A DNA stretch of 64,000 nucleotides from Tolypocladium sp. Sup5 PDA-1 (GCA_000750105.3 JPHH03000004.1:1116001-1180000); one strand, 5' to 3'; positions 44,129-55,338 are shown, counted from the stretch's first letter. Notes: a model not told the origin generated them from the letters alone. Program-made: numbers and translations.

Positions 44129-45887
44129 TTACAAATGGGAATTCTCGAACTTGGCGGCAAGCAATTGTCCAATATCCGGGTCTACCCTGCTAAACATGGC
44201 CCGTACAGCCTCTCTCAAGCGCGCAGGCACGCCTTGCAAAGTCTCCGCAATGTTGGACACCCACTGTGATTTCTCGGACTCATCAAAAACCCTTTTCCAG
44301 AGCTCTCTGGGCTGCTGAAAGTCCTCATCATCAACCGGAATTTCGTTTAAACCCAGCGAAGCAGAAGGTTGGACTCGTTCGAGGTGCCGTATTTGGGCAG
44401 CGGCTCGGGAGGACAGGCCCGGGCTCAGCGTGCTGCGCACATAGTTGGGATCGCCGCCGTAATTTTTGGTCACAGTTATCCCATCGCGCTCAAATGGCGC
44501 ATAAACGGGGGCAATTGGCCGGTTTGGAGGCAGTTGCGCATAGTTTACTCCAAGGCGGTACCGTTGGGCGTCCGGGTAGGCAAACATGCGCGCCTGCAAC
44601 ACTGCAGATAGTCAGTCTCAAGACAACTCGCTGTCAAGAGGCACACTTACTGGGATCTGGCGTCATTGCGATGCCGGGGACCAAATTAGATGGGGAGAAT
44701 GCAGCTTGTTCAATCTCAGCAAAGTAATTGCCAGGCTAAACGTGATTGTCAGCGACATCCTTGCACCCAGATGAATGGTCTTACGTTTTTGTTGAGCGTC
44801 ATTTGGCCGACTTCAATCAAGGGAAAGTCCTTGTGGGACCAGGTCTTGGTAATGTCGAATAGAGCTCGGCCATGTTTCTCGGCTTGCTCGGGTTCCATCA
44901 CTTGGACGTACAGCTTCCACGCTGGGAAATCGCCCCGAGCAATGGCGTCCCACATATCTTGGTTGTGGAAGTCAGGGTTGGCACCAGCCATGCGTTCTGC
45001 TTCTTGACCAGAAAGGTGGCCGACGCCCTGGACGGGACGGAAATGAAACTTGCAGTATCGGAACCTGCCATCCTCGGCCACCAGCTTAAATGTATGGACT
45101 CCAAAGCCAGTGACCCGACGGATCGAATCGGGAATACCGCGGGAGCCAAACAGATGCATCAAAGCGTGCACGCTCTCCGGTTGATTGACATGAAAGTCCC
45201 AGAACTAGAGAATTAGACGCTGTGACAAGATGGAATGAGATCACTCACCATGTTCCAATCCGGCCGATTAGTAGCAGGGTGCCTTTTGTGGCTTCTGTTC
45301 AAGGAGGGAAATCGAACCGGGTCGCGTACGAAAAAGACGGGCTTCAAATGTTAGAACTTGGAGTGGTATTGGGAAAGCCGACGTACGATGTGGTTGCCGA
45401 CAATGTCATGATTGCCCTCCTCTGTGAAGAATTTGACAGAAAAGCCTCGGACATCGCGAACTGTATCCGCACTTCCTTTTTCACCGCCAACGGTGCTGAG
45501 ACGGAAGAGCACCGGTGTCTTTTTGCCAACGCTGTTCAGAAACTTGGCGCAAGTCAAGAAGGCGATTTTTGCATTGGTGACTTCGAATTCACCCCAGGCG
45601 CCCACTGCTTTGGCATGGACGACTCTACGAAAGTTAGTGACGATCACGGCGAGAATGGCCGCCAGACGGACCTCTCCGGAATGCGCTCCCGGTTGAAATG
45701 CGCAAGAGTCTCAAGGAGAAGTGTGTCCCCCAATGTCGTGATGCCACCGCCACCGAAGACAGGCAATGTGGTACTGACGGAGGGATCCGAAAGTGGCTGG
45801 CCTGGAAATACAGTCAGATCAGAACAGCAGTACCCGAGAAGGGGACATATACGCACCTTCCGCCAGTGTAAAGACAGGCTTCGACAT
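44129..45887 (-). CDS. Catalase, probably peroxisomal
   Basis: Seven exons (45857-45887, 45672-45801, 45387-45624, 45249-45341, 44785-45204, 44651-44735, 44129-44601) join in frame to 489 residues, a small-subunit catalase. It splits H2O2 into water and oxygen. Heme-site features are in place: distal His in RVVHAKAVGAWGEF, Phe/Asn region GNHIPVFFVRDPVRFPS, RPDWNMFWDF, and the proximal Tyr in RMFAYPDAQRYRLG. Further family blocks are LFRLSTVGGEKGSADTVRD and GVHTFKLV. The C-terminus SHL fits a type 1 peroxisomal signal. The gene is divergent from a GMC oxidoreductase, probably its H2O2 source. Exon 2 has a weaker GTCCGT donor, but without that splice the frame shifts and the RVVHAKA match is lost. 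Confidence 0.9.
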
Positions 45888-45960
45888 GTTTATCTTGAAT
45901 GATTAATCTCCCTTGCCTGTGAGTGTTGGGAATCTCTGGATTAGGACTATTTGAACATGG

Positions 45961-45968
45961 TATATATA
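45961..45968 (-). promoter_or_regulatory. Catalase TATA box
   Basis: A TATATATA stretch lies about 75 bases upstream of the catalase start, in the shared promoter with the GMC gene. Confidence 0.45.
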
Positions 45969-46265
45969 CTGTGAGTACCGTGCCCTGCCGTCACGTTTAA
46001 CACCCAGCTTCACGAAAATGACGGTTTGAGCCCGAAATACCTCCGACACACTTTCGTGGGAAAGCTGCGAGGATGCATAGAACTGAGTATATTGATAGCT
46101 CACTGAGAGACTGAACGACTGCCCTGAAGCTACAAGAAAGGGACTGAAAGGTCCTGGCTCCGAGCTCAGGTGGGTCTCCGGCTCAACCGACCGGGCCCCT
46201 TATTTATCGGCATCGATCGAGTGTCCGAGACTCTACGGCTCAGCCCGCCCGTCCCGGTAAAGGTT

Positions 46266-46442
46266 GAGATGCCGAGATTAGTCCGTCATTGGTCCTCGCT
46301 AAAGTTTAAGGTGCGTCCACATTTCAAGATCCCGAGAGAAACCCTTCATTTGCCTCGCCCTCTGTACGTCCGTAGATGGATTTATGATGATGCGTTCTGA
46401 TTAAGTTTAAGATGCCGAGCGAAATCCGTCGTTGGTCGCCCG
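46266..46442. repeat. Three degenerate about 34-base repeats in the catalase-GMC promoter
   Basis: Copies start at 46266, 46326 and 46409. The shared core is (A/G)AGAT(G/C)CCGAG, then TCC(G/T)TC(A/G)TTGGTC or close to it. Copies one and three keep the CCGTC(A/G)TTGGTC part; copy two has drifted. AGTTTAAG lies just before copy three and near 46303. These could be binding sites for a co-regulator of both genes, or the remains of a small tandem array. Confidence 0.6.
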
Positions 46443-46674
46443 ATATACTTTCGTATCTACTGGTGTAAGCCACCTTTCGGGGGCGACACCGTTATCCAGC
46501 AGTGGACAATTCCTAAAACGGATTCAAGCATCCAAAAAGCATCGCCCTGCTTGCAACGTCTCTATTTGGCAATACTATGGGACTTCGGCATGCTTCGTTG
46601 TTACTCGCAACAGTGGCAAGATGGACTTCGGTATGCTTCGGCGTCACTCACCACATGCAGTGGATAGCAATGGG

Positions 46675-46684
46675 TATAAATATA
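46675..46684 (+). promoter_or_regulatory. GMC oxidoreductase TATA box
   Basis: TATAAATATA stands about 100 bases upstream of the GMC start codon, a typical core-promoter distance. Confidence 0.5.
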
Positions 46685-46781
46685 CTCTGCTGCCTCTCTT
46701 TCGGTTTCGCAACAACTGTTATCAACTTGTCAATTCGTTCATTACGAGACCAAGCTCATCCCCCGAAACACAGACCCCGAC

Positions 46782-48659
46782 ATGGCGATGGTTTCCAACG
46801 GCAACGAGTACGATTTTATCGTCGTTGGTGGTGGCACCGCTGGCAATGCGGTTGCTGGCCGTCTGGCTGAAAACCCCAATGTCCGTGTTCTCATCGTCGA
46901 AGCCGGTATTCCCAACCCGGACCAAGTTGACGAAATCACCACCCCGTCCAAAGCGTTCGGGCTTCGAGGAAGCAAACATGATTGGGCCTACAAGTCGACA
47001 ATGATCAAGCGCGGCGACTACGAACGGATAGAGAAGCCCAACACGCGCGGAAAGGTGCTTGGTGGCAGTTCATGTGCCAACTATTTCACCTGGATTCCCG
47101 GTTCCAAGCCTACCTTTGACGATTGGGAGGAGTTTGGCGGTGCAAACTGGAACTGGGACGGTTGCGTCGACTACCTTCGCAAGTGTGCGACCTACCATGA
47201 CGACGAGAAGCTGTACCCGGCCGAGCTGAGCAAGATTGGTACCGGAGGCCCCGTGCAAATTGCCCATGCCGATCTGGTTCCGGAGCTGCAGCCTTTCCGC
47301 GACGCACTCCTCGAAGCATGGGTCTCCAAGGGCGAACGCCTGACCGAAGACATTTACGACGGTGAGATGAGGGGTCTCACCCACTGCGTGGATACCATTT
47401 ACAACGGTCAGCGCCAGGGAAGCTTCTTGTATCTTAAGAACAAGCCCAACGTCACGATTGTCTACGGTGTCCACTCGAAGCAGCTCATCATCGACCCGGC
47501 GACAAACACCTGCACTGGTGTGACCATAATCAACGAAGCCTCCAACATCGAGATTAGCATCTATGCCAGTCGGGAGGTCATCCTGTCTCAGGGTGTGTTT
47601 GAGACTCCCAAGCTGCTCATGCTCAGTGGCATTGGCCCGGCGGCTGAGCTGGCCAGGCACGGCATCGACGTCAAGGTGGACTCCCCCCATGTTGGCCAGC
47701 ACCTTTTGGACCACCCAATAGTGCCCTTTGTGCTCCAGATCAAGGACGGTTACGGTTTGGATGATCACATCCTTCGAGAAGGCCCTCTGAACGACGAGGC
47801 CGTGGCTGCCTACAAACGAGATAAGACGGGTCCCATCAGCTCGGGGCTGTTGGAGCTCGTGGGGTTCCCTCGCATCGACGAACGCCTGGAGAAGCATGAG
47901 GCCTATCGTGCGGCCAAGGCTGCCAACGGTGGCCTGGATCCTTTTGGGCCAGCTGGTCAGCCTCATTTCGAGCTCGACTTTGTCGGCATGTTCAGCACCG
48001 CCTTCCAGTGGCACTACCCGGTCCCCGAGAAAGGCAGCTACATGACTGTTATCGTGGACCTCCTCCGCCCCCTGTCCGAGGGTGAGGTCACTCTGAACAG
48101 CTCCAACGCTTTGGTACAGCCCAACATCAACCTCAACTTCTTTGGCAACGACCTGGATATCATGGCGATGCGTGAGGGTGTTCGCTGGACCTATGATGTT
48201 TTGACCACCGGCGCAAGCTTCAAAGATATCATCGTCTCCGAGTACCCCTGGAAGATGCCTCTGCATTCCGACGAGCAGATGGATAAGGCCGTGTTGGACA
48301 GGAGCCAGACTGGATTCCGTAAGTCTCTCTCGGCAGTATTCGGACTAGCACTAACATATCACAGACCCTTGCGGAACTGCGCGCCTCTCCAAGAGCATCC
48401 ACCAAGGTGTGGTTGACTCCAAGCTGCGCGTGCATGGGGTGAAGAATCTTCGAATTGCAGATGCTTCTGTCATACCGGTCATTCCTGATTGCCGTATTCA
48501 GAACTCGGTCTATATGGTTGGCGAGAAGGTGAGTGTCAACCTTGCTAGATCTCCCGTTCGAACTGACGCATGCTCCAGGGTGCGGATATCATCAAGGCCG
48601 ATCATAAGGACATCTATGAGGCAAGGGACATTCCTTATTTTGTTTCAAGCAGGCTGTAA
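46782..48659 (+). CDS. GMC-family FAD oxidoreductase (alcohol/choline oxidase-like), probably peroxisomal
   Basis: Three exons (46782-48318, 48365-48528, 48579-48659) give 593 residues. The N-terminal FAD-binding motif is YDFIVVGGGTAGNAVAGRL with the Glu of VEAG; the second GMC signature reads SQGVFETPKLLMLSGIGP. The active-site His lies in HPCGTARLSK, and the C-terminal GMC block is LRVHGVKNLRIADASVIP. Family members oxidise primary alcohols, choline, sugars or related compounds and pass electrons to O2, making H2O2. The last exon extends the usual KADHKDIY end by a tail ending SRL, a type 1 peroxisomal signal. The divergent catalase ends in SHL, so the two probably act together in peroxisomes. 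The substrate cannot be read from sequence. Confidence 0.88.
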
Positions 48660-49204
48660 TCCAGGTCGTCTCTTCTTGTTGTGGGGATCAAGATGCTCTC
48701 AACAAATCCTCCGCATAAGCACATCTACTTGGCTATCCTTAAACACAAAGCCCAAATACGAGTAGGGACGTCTAGAACAATGTATAGTACATTAAGGCGC
48801 TCCTCAATATATCAATAGATGGATTATTACTACGAATATTGTAGTCTGGAATACGCTGTTGCACCCACCGGGAATGGTGGCATCCCCGATCGGGCAAGGC
48901 GCCCTTGCCGTGCCCCTCCACCGCTGGGCCCCCGTATAAATAAACCGACCTCCATCCTCCTCCGTCGACTTATACACTTGACTTCTCTTCTCCTCTTCCC
49001 CCCCTTCAGCTCCGTCGGCCGTCCCGGGACGCCTTCCCACCCTGTCTTTCTCCATTTGTGCCTGCGCCAATCCTTCATTTCGTGGACTCGTCATTTCGGC
49101 CCACAGACAGCCCGTTTCACCCTCCGCCACGTCTGCTGCCGGGCGCCCTTCGACGCACGCCGTAAGTGTTGCCCTCATCGTCTGGGGTTCAATTGCGCCG
49201 GTTT
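48660..49204. other. Intergenic with an orphan promoter-like stretch
   Basis: A TATAAATAAA at 48935-48944 is followed by a pyrimidine-rich leader (about 48950-49020) and a GTAAGT donor at 49162, all on the plus strand, as in a fungal 5' region. No gene follows; the 3' end of the opposite-strand DUF7924-type gene begins at 49205. It may be a promoter cut off from its gene by rearrangement. Confidence 0.4.
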
Positions 49205-50799
49205 CTACGGAGAATGTGACTTGGTGCGTTTGGGAGGGTGAAATTCTCGTGATAGTTCATCTACGGACGTATCGGACTCGTATAAGGGTGGCATGTTGGA
49301 GTCGAGGTTTAGAATCGTCTCTTGGCTGGTGACAATTGTTTCATCAGCCGACGCCTCGCTTGGGGAGCTTAATCCCAAGCCACCATTCCCTGGGGGAGGT
49401 GCAACGTCTTTATCTTGAACAGCTCTCTCATTCCCGTGCATGATCGCATTGGCTCTTTGTCGCTTGGCCCAGTCTCTCCCGTTCCGGAAAGCAGTAGCTC
49501 CCTGTCGAAAGGCATCGAGATCACCAGTCAGACCCCACGTTTTGATCTGCGTCATGACGAAGCCGGGTTGTTCTCCAGGAACTGATGGTGGTATCGGATG
49601 ACTGGTGTACATCTTCAGAGTGCCACCGTGGTATATCGACGTGAGTGTATAGGCCTTGTTATCGTATTGTGGCTCCGACTGCTTGTATGACTGCAGGCTA
49701 TGGATACCTCTCGCTCCCAACGCACCGTCATAGCACGCTTGTCGAGTTGCGACCGACAGACTTCCGTCAGGCCCCTTGGCCTGGAAAAGATAGTTTGGAG
49801 CAATAGGAAGGTCGTGTTGGGTAGAGGGAACAATCTGGTTGTTCAGCTCTCTGCGAATGTCATGTCGAGCTGTTCGGGACGCACGCCGTAATACAGATCG
49901 GGATTACCTGGTACGAGCGTACCGTCGGTCAACTGCTCCAGATTCGTGAACGGAATTTCGCCGGCAACACACTTCCTATCGCCAAAGTCTCCTTCGATAA
50001 CTGGGATAACGGTTGTGGTAACTTCTCTCTCCTTGGACGCCTGCGCATCGGCTCGTTCGAACTTGCGAAAGGCGTCGTTCGAGAACTTGGACGGCGATAG
50101 GGATGCTCTAGGTTGGGCTAGCACTTGACGGATCTCGTCCATGTTCACAGGTTCTGGCGGCAATCGGTTGTCCGGGTATTCATAGCCATGGGGCAAGATG
50201 TTGTGGTCGATCAGGTGTTGCTGGAAAGCACGATCATATGGTCCCGTGCTCCTCGTGCTGGTTGTGTTGGGGGTAGCGTTGCTCTTCGACGGCGACTGCG
50301 AGCTCCTCTTCGTCGGTGATCTCTTTCGGTGACGGAGACTCGACTGGCTGTCAACACGGAACGAAGAGAGGCAAATATCTACACATACTCCTCTTACGTC
50401 TCTCAGATCCGGGGCGCCCCGACTTGCAAAATAGTTGATTTGATCTAAATAGTTTGGAAAACACCGACAAAGGAACTGATCGGCAATAAGGTTGCTTGTT
50501 TTCTTTTGGGTGGATGTACTCAGTCGCGTACGTCCCCGAGCGCTTCGTCGTTGTCCCGAGCTGCGAGGGAGTTTGTCGTTCCTCTCGTTCAACTCTCGTA
50601 GTGCGTTCCGCGTGAGAGGGATCTCTGACAGGTGGTCCCAGAACCTTGCAGGTGGGAATGCCGGATGGCTGAGTTTCTGCTTTTTCGATGAACGATGGTC
50701 TGGGTCGTCTTCTGGCGTTTGACTCGGACACGAAGGGATGCGACGCTTGCGCAGGCTAGGAGTGGTTAGTCGGTTATGTGAACCTTTTGTCGGAACCAT
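49205..50799 (-). pseudogene. DUF7924-type fungal protein, split by a one-base frameshift
   Basis: The long frame from about 50799 (alternative in-frame starts reach 50982) codes a basic, disordered N-terminus, SEIPLTRNALRELNERN, YLDQINYFASRGAPDLRDVRG and the fungal-only block DRAFQQHLIDHNILPHGYEYP through VIEGDFG, GEIPFTNLEQLTDGTLVPG and NPDLYYGVRPEQL. It then stops at 49843. The continuation of the same block (IRRELNNQIVPSTQHDLPIAP, then ACYDGALGARGIHSLQSY and TWGLTGDLDAFRQGATAFRNGRDWAK) is in another frame that runs to the stop at 49205. Losing one base near 49861-49863 explains both. The function of the family is unknown; it is often present in many copies in Fusarium and relatives. Sequencing error or a recent mutation are both possible. 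Confidence 0.65.
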
Positions 50800-51051
50800 C
50801 CTTGAATGCTTGCCATGGTCGACACGGAGGTGCTGGAGTGACGTTTTTGTGTTGACCAGAACCAGGACAAGACAAGGCCGTCGCCAGGTGGCGCGCGACG
50901 AGGACGACCAGGCAATGCCACAGCCAACTGCTGATTGGTCATCCATGTTGAATAGCTGAGCCCCGCTCCTGTATGCGAACACTCGTGTTGCTCTCGTTTT
51001 TACTTCGCCCTTCAGTTATAGAACATCCCCTTCCCGACTACTTAGTTCGCA

Positions 51052-52591
51052 ATGCCGCCCAAGCCGAGATGCGTTCGCATGGACAAGGACGACCTTGCCT
51101 GGGAGAAAAGTGACGAGGAGGTCGAGTCGTGGGAGAGATCACTGCACAACGCGGAGACATACCGTGCCATCGCCAAGCTCATCATGAAATACAGGCCTGG
51201 CGAGGCCGTAGAGCTTCACAGACCGATCAGAGGCGGATACAACATACTCTATCGGCTAGAATATAAGGACGGCTCGTCGGCTGCCATGAGGATCCCCTGC
51301 AAAGGTCTTTGAATAGACCACCCCTTTGCCAATAGGAAATCACTGAAGCAAAACAGGCATTGTCAAGTTCCCCGAGGAGAAGGTCAGATATGAGGTGGCT
51401 ACGATGCGCTACATCGCGGCGAAAACGACTATTCCCGTGCCTAAAATATACTACTGCGGCACCGGAGCGGAGAATCCCACTGGCCTTGGCCCGTTTATCA
51501 TCACGGATTATATTGAACATGAAAGGACCATGTCTGATGCTCTCAACGACCCTCTCATTGAGCCCGACGAGCCCCATGTCCTGGACAACAACATCAGCGA
51601 GCAAAAGCTCGCGTTTCTCTACAGACAGATGGCCAACATCATCCTGCAGCTGTCTACCCTGACATTCCCTCAAATAGGGTCATTAGTCCAGGGAATACAT
51701 GGAGACTTCTCTGTTTCCGGGCGGCCCCTGATCCAGAATATGAACTCCCTAGTAGAGTTCGCAGGGGTCTCCCCAACGCTGCTACCATCACAACAATACT
51801 CTACCTCCACGAAGTGGTATTCCGCCATGGCCGATATGCATCTAGCACAGGTAACGTTCCAGCACAACGACGCTGTTTTAGATGAAGAGGATGCGCGCGA
51901 CAAATACGTCGCTCGCCAGCTGTTCCGGCGGCTGGCATCCACTGGGCGACTTGCGATTGGATTTGATGCCGAGGAGTACAGTTGTGAATCTATGTTTCGA
52001 CTGTACTCCGAAGACTTACGTCCGTCAAACGTCTTGATCGACAAAGACCTTTGCGTGGTGGGTGTCATAGACTGGGAATTTGCCTATGTTGCCCCGGCGC
52101 AGTTTTCTTTCGATCCGCCTTGGTGGCTGCTCTTGAAGAGCCCAGAGTATTGGCCTGGGGGATATACCACGTGGATGGAAGCATATGAGCCCCTCCTGGA
52201 CACTTTTTTGACTGTTCTGGAAGAAGAAGAGGAGAAGATACGAACTAAAATCGCGGGTGGCTTGTCGGGTCTGTCGCTGCCGAACGACGAGACCATGCCT
52301 CTTTCACAGCGGATGCGGAAGAGCTGGGAGAGTCAGTCGTGGATGATCAACTATGCAGCCAGAAACAGCTGGGCCTTTGACTTTATATTCTGGAGGTTCT
52401 TGGACTCTAGTTTTTTCGGGCACAATGAGGATCGGGAGTATCACGCGAGACTCAACCTACTCGCGAGGGAGGAAATTGAGGCCATGGAAACGTTTGTCAA
52501 AATAAAAATGGAGGAACGTAAGGTCCGGAAACTAGTTGAGTGGGATCATGACAGCGCAGTAGCCCAAATAGCCGAGGTCATGGTCATGTAG
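51052..52591 (+). CDS. APH-family (aminoglycoside phosphotransferase-like) kinase
   Basis: Two exons (51052-51304 and 51357-52591) join at CKG/IVKFP and give 495 residues. The fold is that of APH/choline-kinase-like small-molecule kinases expanded in fungi: GGYNILYRLEYKDGSSAAMRIP for the nucleotide-binding strands, VRYEVATMRYIAAKTTIPVPKIY for the lid, then YSEDLRPSNVLIDKDL with the catalytic Asp and Asn, and GVIDWEFAYVAP with the metal-binding Asp. The usual HxDxxxxN motif reads E-D-L-R-P-S-N, so the His is replaced but Asp and Asn stay. The donor (GTCTTT) is weak. Substrate unknown; antibiotic resistance should not be assumed. It is divergent from the broken DUF7924-type gene. Confidence 0.82.
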
Positions 52592-52821
52592 TCACATGAG
52601 CAGTGGCCCCATCTGCGTCGTTTTCCCCAATGCCCACAGCATTGTCAGAACGCTGTCATATTATAGATATCTATCCCAATGTACTGGGCACAACGTCTCC
52701 GATCGGGAAGTTTCCATCTTGAAGACCGATTATCGCCTACCAAAATCTTTTGCCACAACAACTCAAACCCGGCTTTCTCCCATCCCTTGATCCGGCCCAA
52801 GACAATCATCTCCAGTTCCGC

Positions 52822-54282
52822 TCAAACTTCGCATCGTCCGGGCCAGTCCAGCTGGTCTCGGATCGTAGAGGTTCCATCAAGCCTCTCTTCATATCTGGGT
52901 ATGACCACCACATCGACCTCGTGCATATCTTCATACACATTCATCATCCGCTTCACCTGTCGCAGCCTCGCTCGGCGCACTCTCTTCGCCTGCGTCTCCG
53001 TCACGACCTCGCCCTCGGGGCCAACCTCCCTTGCGACCTGGGCGCACAGCTCCGTCAGATACTTGATGCTGTCCCATCGCCGGTGCCGCGCCGCCACGTT
53101 TAGCTCGTAGGAGTAGGCCATGTCCGTGAAGAGCGTGAACCGCGCCTCGAAGTCGAGCTTCCGCATCTTGCGCCAGCCGCACATCCGGTCGATCATGCGG
53201 AGGATTGTGACGTCGTACTTGATCGATGATCGGAAGAGGCGCTCGAGGATGTAAGGCGTCATGTCCAGGAAGCGCTTGCGCGGGTGCGACGGGTCTCTAG
53301 TAAAGTCGGCCGGCCGAGGCGTCTCCATGTTCGTCTCCAGTCTTGCGAGTGCATCCAGCAGCGATTCTTTGAAGCCCTCCCATGCCGCTTCGGAAACGCC
53401 GTCCATCTTTTCCAGAAACTCGGGTTCAAAGTTGACGTCGAGCCTCTGGTAAGGCTCTTGCGTGAACAAAGGCCCGAACCGCTCAAAGTTGATGTTAAGA
53501 CGGGCGAGTGCCGCCGTCACCTCCGCCTTTTGGTTCTCGAATCCGTCCGATTCAGGGTTCCGTGCTGCCGAGACCGCCAAGTGGATGCCTTCTAGTACAG
53601 CGGCGCGGAGGGTTTCGCGCCCTTTGTCCATGGAGAAGTCTTCCGTCTCGTCATCACTGTCGACCTCCATTTCGTCATCGGACTGATCGGCTTCCTCGGG
53701 AGTGTCGAATTCAATGGCAAGATAAATGCCTGGCTCTGTTTTGATAGGGCCGTCCAGACTCTTAACATCGCTGTCGCCGGCGGGGTCTTGAACTCCACGC
53801 GGCGCTGGCGCAGGAGGTTGGGCAATCTCTTCCTCTCTCTTGATTGGAGTCGTTCGTCGCGGAGGGGTTGGCGGAGGAATCCGTTGCCGCGCATTCTTCT
53901 TCGCTGCCGCCCTCTTGTTTCCAGTGCGTCTGGCCGGCTTGGGCTTCGGAGCAAACTCCCGCTCAAACGTTTCCTTCAAGATCTTGATGAAGCCGCTGCT
54001 GGAGCTGACCTGCCCCAGCTGCTTTTGCACCGCCTCCTCGAGGTTGAACTTGCTCGGCGGGAATAGGATGATCGAGTCTGGCACACTTCCATCAGGGAGC
54101 AAGACGGGACAGCTTGCCCGCGCCTTTGCGGAAGTCATGCGTCCACACGCGAGGATCAACTTGGTGATCTGTGATGCAACCTCCTGGATGTCATTCCTGG
54201 TCCGGAATCCCTTTGTTTCCAGTTCTTCGAAAACGCCCTCTAGCGACTTGATGAAGTCTGCACCAGCAGTCTTCGGCGCCAT
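52822..54282 (-). CDS. Hypothetical protein, 486 residues
   Basis: This single intron-free frame runs from MAPKTAGADFIKSLEG. No family was recognised. The first about 120 residues look helical (FEELETKGFRTRNDIQEVASQITKLI, KFNLEEAVQKQLGQV). A Lys/Arg/Pro-rich linker follows (RRTGNKRAAAKKNARQRIPP), then an acidic stretch (EEADQSDDEMEVDSDDE). The C-terminal about 230 residues look folded and helical: LARLNINFERFGPLF, GFKESLLDALARLETN, MTPYILERLFRSSIKYDVTILR, WDSIKYLTELCAQVAREVG and RVRRARLRQVKRMMNVYEDM. Basic and acidic tracts suggest a nuclear protein. An intron-free gene inside the accessory-looking block could be lineage-specific. Confidence 0.7.
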   Translation of the reverse strand: MAPKTAGADFIKSLEGVFEELETKGFRTRNDIQEVASQITKLILACGRMTSAKARASCPVLLPDGSVPDSIILFPPSKFNLEEAVQKQLGQVSSSSGFIKILKETFEREFAPKPKPARRTGNKRAAAKKNARQRIPPPTPPRRTTPIKREEEIAQPPAPAPRGVQDPAGDSDVKSLDGPIKTEPGIYLAIEFDTPEEADQSDDEMEVDSDDETEDFSMDKGRETLRAAVLEGIHLAVSAARNPESDGFENQKAEVTAALARLNINFERFGPLFTQEPYQRLDVNFEPEFLEKMDGVSEAAWEGFKESLLDALARLETNMETPRPADFTRDPSHPRKRFLDMTPYILERLFRSSIKYDVTILRMIDRMCGWRKMRKLDFEARFTLFTDMAYSYELNVAARHRRWDSIKYLTELCAQVAREVGPEGEVVTETQAKRVRRARLRQVKRMMNVYEDMHEVDVVVIPRYEERLDGTSTIRDQLDWPGRCEV

Positions 54283-55338
54283 CGCGGAAATGACAGACGG
54301 AAGATGTCGATGGTTTGACTCCCTGCTCTTTCGCCTATTGCAGGAAACAAGTCCGCTTCACAGCGCTGTTGGAGGTTGTCGTAAAGGTATGAAGGTATGA
54401 ACAAAGGAAGGGATTCCTTTCAGCAAAATGCGAGGTTCTGCTCGGTGAAAGAAGAGGAAACATTGCTAAAAAGAGATCTGCGCGCGCGTTCTATACTTGG
54501 AAAGATTCGAGAACAATAGCTGGCTTCCTCGTCAATGAGCATTCATTACAACTTGTACTGTACTTCGCAGTCACTCCAGCCCGCCTCGTGCAGCCCAGCC
54601 CAGCGCACGCCGGGGGTGTTCAGGGACAAACCCCTTCAAGTGCCATTCAGGGACATTCACCAATAGCTGCACGCTCCCGCACAGTCCCATTGTCCCGACG
54701 ACGGAGACATCACGCTGCACTCTTACCAGTTCCAAAGCATTCAAGACATGAGCTGCATTATGACTTTGGCCAGCTTATTGGGACTTTGCACTTTGATGGA
54801 CGTATCGCGCCGGCCGTTCCAGTTCCTCCATGGATTCTGAAATGGACGTTCGTAGCTCCTGGTCACGCGAGCGCTACAAGTTACAACGGCCTCTGTTTGC
54901 TGCCGCCCAAGGTTGGTACCATGAGAAGAATCCAGCCCCAGACAATATCTTGCAAATGCTATTCTGCTAGTGGGTCGCATCGAAAAGCTGTTGCCCTCAT
55001 TTGTTGAATCAAGTTGCCGGGGCTGTCGGTCCTCAGCCCCCAATTCGACATTGACGTCCAGGATATCCTCGCGGCCTCCGAGGTTATGAGATCCCAATGG
55101 CTTTTAACCTTGCCCGGCATAATGACCTTCACCACTCAGGCCACCTGGCGTCGGATAGTGTCACGGGTGCTCACTCTTTGGCGCATGGTCTTGTTCAAAA
55201 GCTCAGTTTTGTGCATCTACTGTACATTTCCGGGCCCCATGTAGATTGATATGCCCCAGGTATTCGCCATGATCCACACATTAACACCCGAAACAGAGCT
55301 CTTCATCTTTTACGCCTTTGGGAATAACGTCTATGCAT
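54283..55338. other. Intergenic, hypothetical protein gene upstream to BiP 3' end
   Basis: No gene is seen in 1.06 kb. It includes the promoter of the hypothetical gene and the BiP 3' untranslated region. Confidence 0.5.

Noticed and set aside
47070..48266. A 398-residue minus-strand frame opposite the GMC gene
   Set aside because: The plus strand has all GMC motifs in order; the antisense frame has none.
50340..50400. A possible 45-base intron (GTATGT...ACAG) in the DUF7924-type gene
   Set aside because: Removing it shifts the frame away from the conserved downstream block, which the unspliced frame reads correctly.
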